A stretch of 64,000 nt of DNA, taken from Oasisia sp. SBJ-2009 (taxonomy: Eukaryota; Annelida; Polychaeta; Sabellida; Siboglinidae). Shown in pieces: positions 45,945 through 56,773 of the stretch. Under the pieces are notes generated by a model. It searched no databases. It was given only the letters and a program-made list of their open reading frames with translations, and had not been told where the DNA came from. Where the stretch lies: positions 37,948,926-38,012,925 of the forward strand of contig OZ024865.1 of NCBI GenBank assembly GCA_964017155.1, in the 5' to 3' direction. A program made the translations under genes and the position numbers. The number at the start of each line of letters is the position of its first letter. The first letter of the stretch is position 1.

Positions 45945-47180
45945 AATCAACAATGTATAAATTATCAAAATATTGTAATATGTCCATTTAAGTATACATT
46001 TGTTTTCATTAACATATTATCTTGAACATGGAAAACTAGAATAACCTTTGCTCTTGTATAATGTATATTATACCCAGTGTGTCAACACAGACATTAATAC
46101 ACATACACTGTGTGAGTCGTGGGGCATGGCTACATAGATCAATTTTAAAAATTACCTTCAAAATGGTGCATTTTGAAGGATGCTTTCCCTGGGAAATAGA
46201 GAGGAAACAAATGCACAGCTACAAGTGTAAACATGTTTATAGCAATAAATATCTGGCATATTTTGTGCCATCCTGGCATATTTTTTGCAAAATGGCTTAG
46301 AAAAACAATGATGTGGTCCACCTCACTCATCATATAGCAAGGGAAATACTGAAGCGATGACTAAAAAAATCAATAGTATTTACAGTTTTGAAGAAGGTAG
46401 ACATACATATTATGAATGCTTGAATATTTTCTGAGGGAATGTGCTGTTGGCATCACAATAACCTTATTTTGTCATTTCCAACATTTGCATTGACCAGACA
46501 ACCTCACATATTCATGTTTGACATAAAATGTCAAAAATGAAAATGTGTACACCATGTAGTAGTTATTGCATGGCATCATTATTTACTCCCAACTCTACTA
46601 CCATGATGCATGTTGAAATTGAATACATGCTTTTCTTTACAGGTCAACAAGAAATTGAACAATACTTACTTGCACTAGTTCAACAAGTTACAGGACAGTT
46701 GTATTTGTGAACAGGACTATACAGCTATGAGCCGTGCAAGATGCTGCATATTAAATGTCAAATATTCTAATGTACTCCGCAGTACTGGTGGTGTGTACAC
46801 TGGCTTCCATGCCGGTCAGCTACCCTGACTGACTAGAATGTAGAATGCTTGACATGTGAATATGGTGACGCCTGACTAGCTTTGCAGTTGGTGATGGAAC
46901 GGTGGATGCCATAGTCTGTCAAATATGGCATGAGCCTTTGGTCAACCTCTCTCGACACTGTAAGACAGGTTTGACATTCTTTGGTGAACTACATCAGCTT
47001 GGATATCGATGACATTGTGTGAGTTCACTCTCTTTGATGATACTGCATACCAGCTTCCTGGCATTTTGCTGTACATCCACATCTGCCTATACAAGAAACA
47101 AAGTGACAATTAACATGGGTCTCACATGTATGATATTTTATATGTGCGACACATGTAGCCAAAGTCAATATCATGGTAAT
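45945..47180. other. Spacer; no gene recognised
   Basis: Moderately AT-rich; no repeat ends, RNA or gene could be supported. Confidence 0.4.
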
Positions 47181-47184
47181 AATT

Positions 47185-48430
47185 CAGAGATGGAGTGAGT
47201 ACAATACAAATGTACTCGAGTACGATTACTTTGAAAATGCATGAGTACGAGTACTCAGAAAACAAATGTACTAGAGTACGAGTACGATTACTTTAGAATG
47301 TAATCATGATTACTGGTACTTTCACGATTACTTTAATGAATATCCTGTTTCTACCGTAAAGGTGACCTCCATGGAATCAGGTGTCATTCATTTTCTGTTG
47401 CTGTGCCAATATCTAGTGTTCTAACTGATTACTGCTAACTGCTATCCACTGTCCAGATGTTACTATTATTATAAATCATCAGATGACTTTCTCGGTGTCG
47501 ACTTTCTCATGGGTTGAATGAACCATTTAATACTGGATTGATACTCAAGAAGTCCATATATCATGATACTACAAACTAAAGGTATCATAGTGATACTGTA
47601 ACAAATAGCATACAAGTGTTATAATGAGTGTCAATTTCAATTTAGTGGTGGTTCAACTATGTCAATGAAGTATCAAAAGGAAAATATTAAACTTCTTAAT
47701 CACATACAAATATGATGCATTTAAGAATTTCAAATGTCCCCTTTTAAATGTTAAATACACATGATCGAATATAAATTATACAATAACAACATTTCAAATC
47801 CCAGGGATCATATTAGCAATAATATCCAATTCAAATGTGTCATATATCAGATGGGACAAACATAATAGTTGGGGATTTAGACAGGTTTACAGTTTACACT
47901 TACTTAAACATAATGGACAAGGATTTAGCAGCTAACTGCCCAATCATTCACACCATACTGAACGAGCAAACAGTATAGGTGGGGTTGAGGCATGGCTTCT
48001 AAAATTACAAAGCAAGCTGTTAAGGGATGCTTATCTCCTGCAGTGCTTCCCTGGGACTGTCACAATATAACTTGTACTTTGTACTAAGCAGGAGGGTGGG
48101 GAGATGTGGCTTCTCTGGGAAGAGAAGGTATTAATTAGGGAAATCTGACTGAATATTTATTTAACTGAAATGCTCAACAGTATTAGAAAATGAATACCTT
48201 GATTATTATTTCATTTATTAGATTACTTCTAATATTGCTATTTTTATCTGTCTAATATATTAGCTTGCAACTGTTCATATGACAAAAATGTAATCATGAG
48301 AAGTAATCGTGAGAACGATTATATTGGTAATGTACTCGAGTACGATTACTTTCCTTCGTACTCGAGTACTCGTACTCAAAAAGTACTTGTACTCGAGTAC
48401 GAGTACACTAATACGATTACTCCATCTCTG
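47185..48430. mobile_element. 1246-bp hAT-like non-autonomous element with GTACTCGAGTAC subterminal repeats
   Basis: Begins CAGAGATGGAGT and ends with its exact reverse complement (actccatctctg). Both ends carry several copies of tactcgagtacgattac and gagtacgagtac in opposite order, the kind of subterminal clusters that bind hAT transposases. The CAGAGATG terminus fits the hAT consensus. Flanks are ggtaataatt (47175-47184) and ggtaatataatt (48431-48442): similar but not an exact 8-bp duplication. The interior of about 900 bp is non-coding. Confidence 0.75.
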
Positions 48431-48819
48431 GGTAATATAATTGTTTTATTCGTGTTAAAAAATTTGCATGCCCACATACATTACTCAGACCTGTTATATT
48501 GAACATTTCTACTAATGTGGGAAACATTCTGCCACACTGAAATTAATATGTGAAAATACTAATTGTACAAAAGAAAAGTATTCACTGAAATGTGTCGTCT
48601 TGGCCTGACATCTGTGTAGTCGGATTGTCCGACTCATCTCGCATTCATACATATCTGATTCGACACCAGAAGTACTGAACAAATCACTTTATTACAATTC
48701 TCGACTTGCCATTTTCCCAGTGTGCAATGCGTGCGCATGCGCAATCATCGTAGCAACAAGAGCTCGGTGAATGCTAGGTCTGAGTCTGCGGCTAGCGGCA
48801 TCAGCCAGAGCGAAAGATC

Positions 48820-48990
48820 GTGCCGAAATGCTGCGTTGCGTTTGGTTATACTAACCACAATATAAAACCCGGAAAGAAAATGTCATACCATGTATTTCCG
48901 CGCGATGCAGACCGTAAATAACGTTGGGTCCAGGCTGTGAAGCGACAGAATATTGACAGCAGCAACTGGGAGGCGCACACTAAAAGGCGG
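48820..48990 (+). pseudogene. THAP-type zinc finger first exon, with an in-frame stop
   Basis: The forward frame reads PKCCVAFGYTN, then SYHVFPRDADRK, a TAA, and RWVQAVKRQN..SNWE. This is the THAP order: Cys-x(3-4)-Cys near the N-terminus, F/H-x-FP, then K-x-W-V-x-A-x-x-R and a Trp. The second half (CSxHF) should lie in a next exon and was not found. THAP domains occur in P-element-derived transposases and chromatin proteins. The stop marks it as a relic. Confidence 0.55.
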
Positions 48991-48999
48991 GCCACAACT

Positions 49000-50370
49000 G
49001 AATTGGCAGACGGATTGAATTGATGGATGTATTTAATATAAAATGTAAAACATTGTACAGACATACAGTAAATAAAAGGATGACACAAAAAGGTGCAAGC
49101 GCTTATTTCCACTGTATTCCCAGAAAAAAAGACGGATACAGCAGACCACATTTACATTTTTGTTCACAAAAACGCAACCGATCGATATGCTCCAGAGTCC
49201 ATGTTTACAAATTGTGTTGTTTGCGCGTGCGATCGTAATATTGGAGACTTACTATTGTGACTATTTGTGTTGTACTAAAAATTCTAAATGTAATATCGAA
49301 TGGTGTTACTTGTATTTATAAAATCTTAGAAATAAATTAAAATGTTAGGCCTTACTAATTAACTCGAGCATTCGATCAGTTAAAAACAGAAGTCCCACAT
49401 ACACGGCAGCGTCTTAATTACTGTCAGTTTATTTAAATCGTCTGATGTAATGACTCGCCTAACGCCGGTACATGTGTTCACAGGGCACTAATTCCCGTTA
49501 TTGAATACCGATCTTATAGAAATGATCACCTGGTAGGTGAGGAAATCTGACGCTCCAGTCGTCTTTTGATGTTCTTTGATCTACTGTGAAAAGGCATAAT
49601 AATGTGGATTGATCTCGGATTGCACTGCTGGTTGCACATTTGTTAGTAGTGGGTGGGTGAGTAGTTCGTGTTATTGAGGGTTATTTAATAGAATGTTCTT
49701 CACCGAGATCATGGAGATTGACATTGTGTCTGAGGCTGGCTGTCTAACGGTACGTTTTCATAGGACATTATTCACTCGTTATTGGGTGCCGGCCTTTGGT
49801 GAGGACATCTGAATGTTGATGGACATTATCTCTTCACAAGTGTACGTTAATTGTAGGTCAAGTTATTACCAGTACTGAGGCTCATTAGTGTCTCTGCAAT
49901 ATTAAATAATTGACAAGGACATATTTGCAATAGAGCTTTTACGCCCTTGTGGCCTTCCAGAAGTGTTTGGAGATATGATGGCTTGTGTACCATCACAGGT
50001 GTTGTGTATTTCCATATAACATAAATACTCCATGGTTTTGCAGCTCTTGTCAAAGAAAAACACCAAGTAAAGCACCTTAAAAATTTCAATAAAAAATCAT
50101 GAATATGTTATTATCATTAGTTATTTTAGTATGTTCTCATTTGCAGCTCTGTGTGACCTTATTTTATGAAATATTCCTTAATTCATGCATTGTGCCATTG
50201 TTATGACCTATATGTTTATATTAGTAATTTAATCTACATAATGATATTACTGTATTCTGTGTCATTTGTATAGCAGTTGATCCCACTGTTGTATGTAGTC
50301 AACCTAGTATAGTGACATTGATACATGTCTTAATTGTTGTGTGGTGCTACAGTATTATAACGAAAAGACT
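49000..50370. other. Spacer; no gene recognised
   Basis: No supportable feature. Confidence 0.4.
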
Positions 50371-50379
50371 GATTTGTGA

Positions 50380-51560
50380 GTTTAATTTGCCAGTACTGTT
50401 ATTATATTTTATTTGCATGTTTTTTTGGTAAGGTAAAATATGTGGGAATGGCTCCAGTTCTGCTTTTGCCTTCCAGCAATATGGATGGCATCGTTCCTCG
50501 AAAAGGCTGAGGCCAACTGGCTGTCGTGAGCAGCTAGCGAGACTATCCAGCAACCGCTTTTGCTCTTGGTCAGTTGCGATGCTTGGGGTGGCATATCTGT
50601 TCCACTGAATAACCGTCTTGGTGGCAGATTTTTGGAAAGACCTGGTTGTCGTGCACTGGAGCTGGTTTCACCTTCTTCACTAAGTCATTGTTCCTGTAGT
50701 ATGTCTGGTGTACCCGAGACGTATCGCAGCTTCCACCTTGAACAGCAGTGCTGCTATGTGTGAACATGGTTCACAGAGTCTGAAACAGAACAACATGATA
50801 AATAAACACAAAGAAAACAATTTAATTTTGATTACCAAAATAAATTATATGTCTGTTGTGATATAACAACAGTTTTATATTTATCACAATAGAACAATAT
50901 TTGAAATAATGCAAATGTATGTGGGCATGCAGAAGTAAACATTGCCCAAGCATAACTCTGAATAATTAAATACAATGATACATTTTAATCACGCTATAAT
51001 AATAATAATGAAAATATGAATGTAACTGGACATACAATCACAATGTCACCAACAATCTGACACATGTATGAGTTTAATACAAGCTCATGTTGATGGGTCA
51101 TTCTGTTTCTCAATATTTTGACTTTTTTGACATATTTCATTGTCAGAATTATTTGTTAGATTTAGTGCGAGTTCTTACCCAGCCATGCAATCACAGTGTC
51201 ATTTTCGTGCAAATCAACCCAGGGGTGGTGCGGTGTGTCGTTAACCCGCTGGGATGGAATGACAGCAGCCTTCAGAATGTAGTGAGGGCTGTCAATCATC
51301 AATGGCCTTGAAGTCAAGCACTGTTTTGACCCAGCCAGACTCAAACTGGGTGTGTGCCTCGAGAATCCGTCGATTTCGCATGCTTTCTCTCGTAAACACA
51401 CCCGGTGTCTCGATCAGGTAGTATGCTACATCGGGCCATTCGATCCCCGGTCATTTCGTGGCATTGTCTACGGGATCTTGTACCGGCAGGTTCCCGCAGA
51501 CAGCGCTGTCAGTTTTGACATGTATGCTGTAGCAGGCGTAGCGCGCTCCGTCTAAATGAC
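50380..51560 (-). pseudogene. SWIM-type zinc-finger gene relic (SWIM/YqaJ family), at least two exons
   Basis: Minus-strand exon 1 (about 51560-51172) reads WPDVAYYLIETPGVFTRE, LEAHTQFESGWVKTVLDF and, after a TGA and frameshift near 51300, YILKAAVIPSQRVND...HHPWV and CDCMAG before a gtaaga donor. Exon 2 begins after tttcag at about 50778: LCEPCSHIAALLFKVEAAI, then after a frameshift KKVKPAPV and DQEQKRLLDSL. CxC...CxH is the SWIM zinc motif, and 'GWVxxV', 'LPSQR', 'HxPWV' and 'KVKPAP' are landmarks of an invertebrate family that usually continues into a YqaJ-like nuclease domain, absent here. Three or more breaks make it a pseudogene. Confidence 0.62.
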
Positions 51561-51569
51561 TCAGATCGT

Positions 51570-53865
51570 CCAAATATCCGTATGACATAATGATCTAACT
51601 ATACTAACTTCGACAATTACTACAAATAATATAACTAACCAAAATTAACGGTAAATAACAAAGTAAAACAAGACTAGGTATGGATATATACAACGCAAGC
51701 GCACAACACATTCACCGAGGCCTTTCACCGAGCTTTCACCGAGCAATGGCGGATTTCCTGTTGTTAGGCCACGTGACTTGCCCTATGACGCGTATGGCAA
51801 GTCGAGAATTACAAGCAGAGAGAGGGATAACACTGATCGACCTCGAGTTTCGTCATCTTCCAAGACTGATCTCTTGGACTGCATATGTCGTTCTATGCAT
51901 TTAGTCCCATTTACATTGGCATACCATCACATTCACCACTATCTCTAGCCAGTACTCTTCATAGAATTGAGTAACATATAGCAATTGCACATTTAAACTT
52001 GCAATGTTATGAATGATCACCTGCCAGGCTTCCAAGTGCAAGCAATATCTTGTTATTTTATTACATTAATGTTACTAATAAATAAAAATAATATGCATAT
52101 ACCTATTTTTATGTATTAAATCATCATCAAATTGTGCTTAATGTATTAAATTATTATTATAAATATTATATACTGTCATTATGAATAAGTATAACGCAGG
52201 CCTAAGTATAACTGTTACGGATCACTTATAATGCATTAATTTTACATCATGCCTAGCTACTATTAGGCTAATTAAGCCTAGTTAATTAATCTTAGCCTTA
52301 GGATATTAACCTGCTATCTACCATATGTGACATAAACATTACATAGTTACAGTATTATAATAAATCACTGGCATGTGATAGTCATATAGGCCATAGTCTA
52401 TGGCTGGCGTAGTCATACTCATAGCATAGCCATACCTTCAACGCTGCTATTTTGTCGTACCATGGCATTGGCTGAATAAACGCCAAGGTTGAAGGTAAAC
52501 AATAATTTGTTTATAATAAAAACAACAGAAATATCAGTGACGTATATACTCATACGCCTAAATATATATACGTGATTATAGCTGAGCAATTCGTAATTAC
52601 TAACCTATCTGGAAGAACATCTGTGCGAACGCTGCATGTGGATTGTGCAGTAAGTCAGTGTCAGTGACGGCCCTCGCCTAGAAGTCATTCCGTTCACTGC
52701 TTAGACTAGTTCCATATTCTTTCCCAATCATGCGTCGATGCTGTCTTTGTCTGCTTAATTTGCCGTGTTGTCGGCATATAAAAATCATATTTGTGCCTAC
52801 AATCGCCGTTTCTAAACGTAAACAACTCGACAGGGTGAAGCCGTCAATCTCGCCCCATGCCTCGTTCGCGTGAAGACTAAAGTGTATTCCGCTCAAAACG
52901 CCATTTCCATAGTTAGGAATCGTACATAGTTTCTACACGCTCCGTGTAGAAACAAAAATAAAAAAGTTCGCATTTGTTCTATTAATTGAAGAAAATTGAA
53001 GTAACATGTCTGCATAAACCAACTAGTCAATCATTCGGGTGTATTTGATACATCCGCTTTTTGTAAAATGACTAATAATCGCTAGGAGCAAACGATTTTT
53101 ACGGGAATGAGTGGATTGAGTATCTTTAACCGAAAATGTTCACGTCCCTGGTTTCGGAGACGAAATGAAAACTAATACAAACTGACACATCCCAGAAGGT
53201 GGGTTCCCGAACGCGTCAAATATGGTCAGATTCTATTCAACTTCTTGATCCTAAATAGATTAATCTTTTAAGAAGGTGAGAAATTGCATTGCCGTAATCA
53301 TTTTTAAATTACATTGCTTTCACATAAACTTAACATCATTGGAATTCCTGTCTCGAGACGATAACAATGATATTATCCACAAATGCTAACTCGCAAGATT
53401 TAATACATTGTTTTTTTAAATAGAAAATCACGTATTCTATTGTAACAGCACTAGCTGTGATAAACAACAAGTGTAATTTCATATATGTTTATACATCTTA
53501 ATTGCTACGCCACATCACTAACTTCTGATAACTTCATCTAAATTGATTTGTATAGTTAGCCTAGTTATGTAGGGTATCCGTTTTTAAAATTACTGCCACC
53601 AATACCAAAATTCGTAATCGTAATCATACAATTAGCAATAAAATATGTCCTAAACTTGATTAAATGCACCACATAAATTCAACCGTAGTCAAAGCAGATT
53701 GCAATTTGGTCGCCAGATGGCGCCATAGTAGACAACTACTAAACATACACATGATCACAGCACTGTGTTGACATTTCTATTATAGATGCCATAGTATATA
53801 GGCCTCAACCGGTGGTCATATTAAATTCAAATAAAATCACTTTGTGACAACACGCGCGCATGCGC
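51570..53865. other. Spacer; no gene recognised
   Basis: AT-rich, no recognisable gene, element end or RNA. The remaining Ulp1 exons of the right-hand Ginger-like gene were looked for here without success. Confidence 0.35.
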
Positions 53866-53886
53866 ACGCACACACCGCACACCACA

Positions 53887-53931
<45 letters not shown>
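53866..53931 (+). repeat. CA microsatellite
   Basis: cgcaca and caccaca variants, then about 22 pure CA units. Confidence 0.92.
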
Positions 53932-53932
<1 letters not shown>

Positions 53933-54124
53933 AGGAATACGAATTCGCGATGTTCAAATTGTAATAACTAAAACACTAAAGTTAAAGGAAGCCAAAAGGG
54001 AAATATTACGTGATATGCACGTGAAAGAGCTCATACAAAGCAACCATTCTGAACGGTAATCACATTTTTAACGACAGTGGTTTATTAGTAAAATAATTTC
54101 AAAGTGGATAATTTCACTGAAATC

Positions 54125-54655
54125 CTTAGCCTCGGTTACCCAGACTCCGTGAGGTGGCAGCACTTTTAAGCCCCCTCAACTACGCCTGGGACAGTATATA
54201 TGCTTAAGTTTCTACATCCGGGCAGCCTTACCCCAGAATAGGGTAGAGACGCTGATTGGCTCTCAGGCCAACTATGAAATAAAAATTTAAATAACGATAT
54301 AGTTTTACAAGATAATAATATCATTTGAAAAGTATTCACCATTGAACTTATATTAACACAACAGTAAGTAAAAATTCAAATTTACCGTTGTTTATAAAAT
54401 AAGAATTACGGCAGGATTAACCAGTATCCGTGAGGTGGCAGCATTGTCTAGCCCGACACGGATAGCATACAAATTAAATAAGGAAACCTTTTGATCAAAT
54501 AATGCTGTATTATAAAAACTATTAAAAATTAAACTTATATTAACCCAAAATAAATAGAAATACAAATTTGCAGTTGTTTATAAAAAAAAATATTACGGCA
54601 GTGTCCGTGAGATGGCAGCATTTTATAGATCACGCGGATACCAAACAAAAGCCGG
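54125..54655. repeat. Degenerate ~200-bp tandem units with GTGAGGTGGCAGCA
   Basis: Three occurrences of cgtgag-tggcagca (54149, 54430, 54607), each with similar right flank. The DNA between the last two repeats earlier sequence (aaacttatattaac-caa, aaatacaaattt-c-gttgtttataaaa, ttacggcag). The first occurrence also matches, in reverse, 36225-36272 inside the 1123-bp hAT element, so this is probably the remnant of a mobile repeat. Confidence 0.7.
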
Positions 54656-54814
54656 CAAATGTCACCAGACTGTCTTCTCGGCGTAGTTCCGCAGCCGACC
54701 GACAGTCGGTTAAGCGAGACTATGAAATCCTCGGCTCCGTAGAGGCGGCCATTAACGCGCCCCGGTCCGCCTCTTCCTGTTGTATAACCATTCAGCACGC
54801 AGAACCGGTGTCGC

Positions 54815-54915
54815 GGTCCAGCATGTTGATGCAGTCCAGCATGTCTAAGGTTAGCAGTTCATGTCAAAAGGTTAGCGGTTCATGTCAAAGGTTAGCGGTT
54901 CATGGCGAAGGTTAG
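54815..54915 (+). repeat. Short tandem repeats (aaggttagc-gttcatgtc)
   Basis: Four degenerate 18-20-bp units: aaggttagcagttcatgtc, aaaggttagcggttcatgtc, aaaggttagcggttcatggc and aaggttagcgcgac; preceded by two gtccagcatgt units. Confidence 0.75.
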
Positions 54916-55043
54916 CGCGACGGTGTGCAACGTCGAGCGGTCCAGAACGTCGTGCCAGAATGTCGAGACTGAGTTCATGACCCCGCGGCGACAGTGTTAC
55001 ATAATAAATCATTTCTGGGCTGCAGCGACGACCTACATATATA

Positions 55044-55168
55044 TCCTTGTCTCAGAGCGTTGTGCATGTTATGTTATGGCTATAGTCTATAGTACGTGCA
55101 GCATTGAATACAAATCCTCGCGTCTTCGTGACATATAACTCTGGCAGTTTAGGATATATGTAACTGTC

Positions 55169-55226
<58 letters not shown>

Positions 55227-55351
55227 GACAGTTACATATATCCTAAACTGCCAGAGTTATATGTCACGAAGACGCGAGGATTTGTATTCAATGCTGCACG
55301 TACTATAGACTATAGCCATAACATAACATGCACAACGCTCTGAGACAAGGA
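55044..55351. repeat. 308-bp perfect palindrome with TA core
   Basis: The arm 55044-55170 (tccttgtctcagagcgttgt ... aactgtcgt) is an exact reverse complement of 55225-55351; I checked the arms base by base and found no mismatch in 127 bp. The centre is (TA)27. Perfect identity means either a very recent inverted duplication or an assembly/read fold-back artefact. It lies between the remnants at 54.1-54.9 kb and a dead LINE. Confidence 0.92.
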
Positions 55352-55489
55352 CATTAAGAAAAAACTTTATAAATAATTACAAGTAACGATGATTGTGAGG
55401 TTTTGTTATGTTTATTAATAATAATTGCAAGAAAGGCAGCGCATCAATATAATCAGGTATAATGTAAAAGAATTTTAATTTATCAGAAA

Positions 55490-56600
55490 TATAAATGAGG
55501 ATAAAATGGCATCGAACTAAGTCAATAAACCTGGAAAGTGTGCTAAAAATTTATGTTAATCAAGCATATGACTCTTTTCTAATATTTATGGATATATTTA
55601 ACAAACACTGTCCAGTAACAAAAGATCCCCAAAAACGCTTTGAGAAAAAACCCTGGCTCACCAAAGGTTTAAAACGTGCTTGTACAAAGAAAAATAAGTT
55701 ATATAACGCATTCATTGTAATGAGATCTGCAGAAGCAGAACAAAAAGTACAAAACATACACAAATAAATTAACATCTATATTAAGAATTACATAAAAAAA
55801 ACTATTATAGCTCGATGTTAAAAAAGCAAATGTTAAAGAGACCTGGAAAATACTAAATGAAGTAATTAACAAACGCAAAAAAAAACCAACATGTCCAGAA
55901 TACTTTATAAAAAACAACAAGATAATTTCAAAGAAAGAAGATATTGCTAATGAATTTAATAACTTCTTTACAAATGTTGGCCCCAACTTAGCCAAATATA
56001 TCCCCTTACCTAAAAACGATACAACTATTTATGATTACTTAGAAGAAATCATTAAACATACTATGTTTCTATAAGTCCTGTTGATGACATAGAAATTATT
56101 AGAACTGTTCAAAATTTTAAATATAAAAGATCAACTGATTTCAGTGACATTAGCATAAGCCTGCTTAAGAAAGTAATTTCTAAAATAGTTAGCCATTTGC
56201 TCATATATGTCACGTTTCATTTCAAACAGGTATTTTCCCAAAAAATATGAAAATAGCTAGTTATTCCGCTATATAAGTCTGGATAAAAAAAACGTTTTTT
56301 TTACAAATTATAGGCCAATATCTTTATTACTACAATTCTCAAAAATTCTGGAGAAACTATATAACAACAGAATGGACATGTTCACTGATAAATGTAACAT
56401 ACTCAGTCCAAGTCAGAATGGGTTTAGGTGTAGCATGTCAACAACTGAGGCTCTTTTAGATTTGGTAGAAGAAATTACAACTTCATTAGAAAAAATAAAT
56501 ATACTGTTGGAGTATTTATTGACCTAAACAAGGCCTGTGATACTATTGATCATGATATACTGTGTAAAAAACAGCATTTCTATGGTTTGTGTGGTGTCGC
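55490..56600 (+). pseudogene. Degenerate LINE (ORF2 linker to RT), truncated
   Basis: Forward translations in shifting frames give FEKKPWLTKGLKRACTKKNKLY (about 55645-55705), NFRPI/ANIFI-type RT block 1, SPSQNGF, TTEALLDLVEEI and GVFIDLNKACDTIDHDIL (about 56510-56560). This is the normal order of a LINE ORF2 from the post-endonuclease linker to the RT palm. Frameshifts and stops are frequent. It breaks off at a GGT/GT microsatellite near 56600, before the catalytic FADD motif. Confidence 0.68.
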
Positions 56601-56604
56601 ACAG

Positions 56605-56639
56605 GTGGTGGTGGTGGTGGTGGTGGTGGTGGTGTGTGT

Positions 56640-56701
<62 letters not shown>
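56605..56701 (+). repeat. GGT then GT microsatellite
   Basis: About ten ggt triplets pass into about 30 gt dinucleotides. It lies just 3' (minus strand) of the last recognised Ginger-like exon and truncates the LINE. Confidence 0.93.
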
Positions 56702-56773
56702 TGTGCGTGAATATATAACTTCAGAAAGTGTGTGGAACATGCATGCACAAACTGTTTTTTTAAGATAACATAC

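Noticed and set aside
49020..49240. Possible second THAP exon in the forward frame at 49020
   Set aside because: No CSxHF or AVPTIF-like motif was seen.
50000..55000. Remaining Ulp1 protease exons of the Ginger-like gene
   Set aside because: No His-Trp, Asp and Gln-x-x-x-x-x-Cys blocks could be recognised; left as missing.
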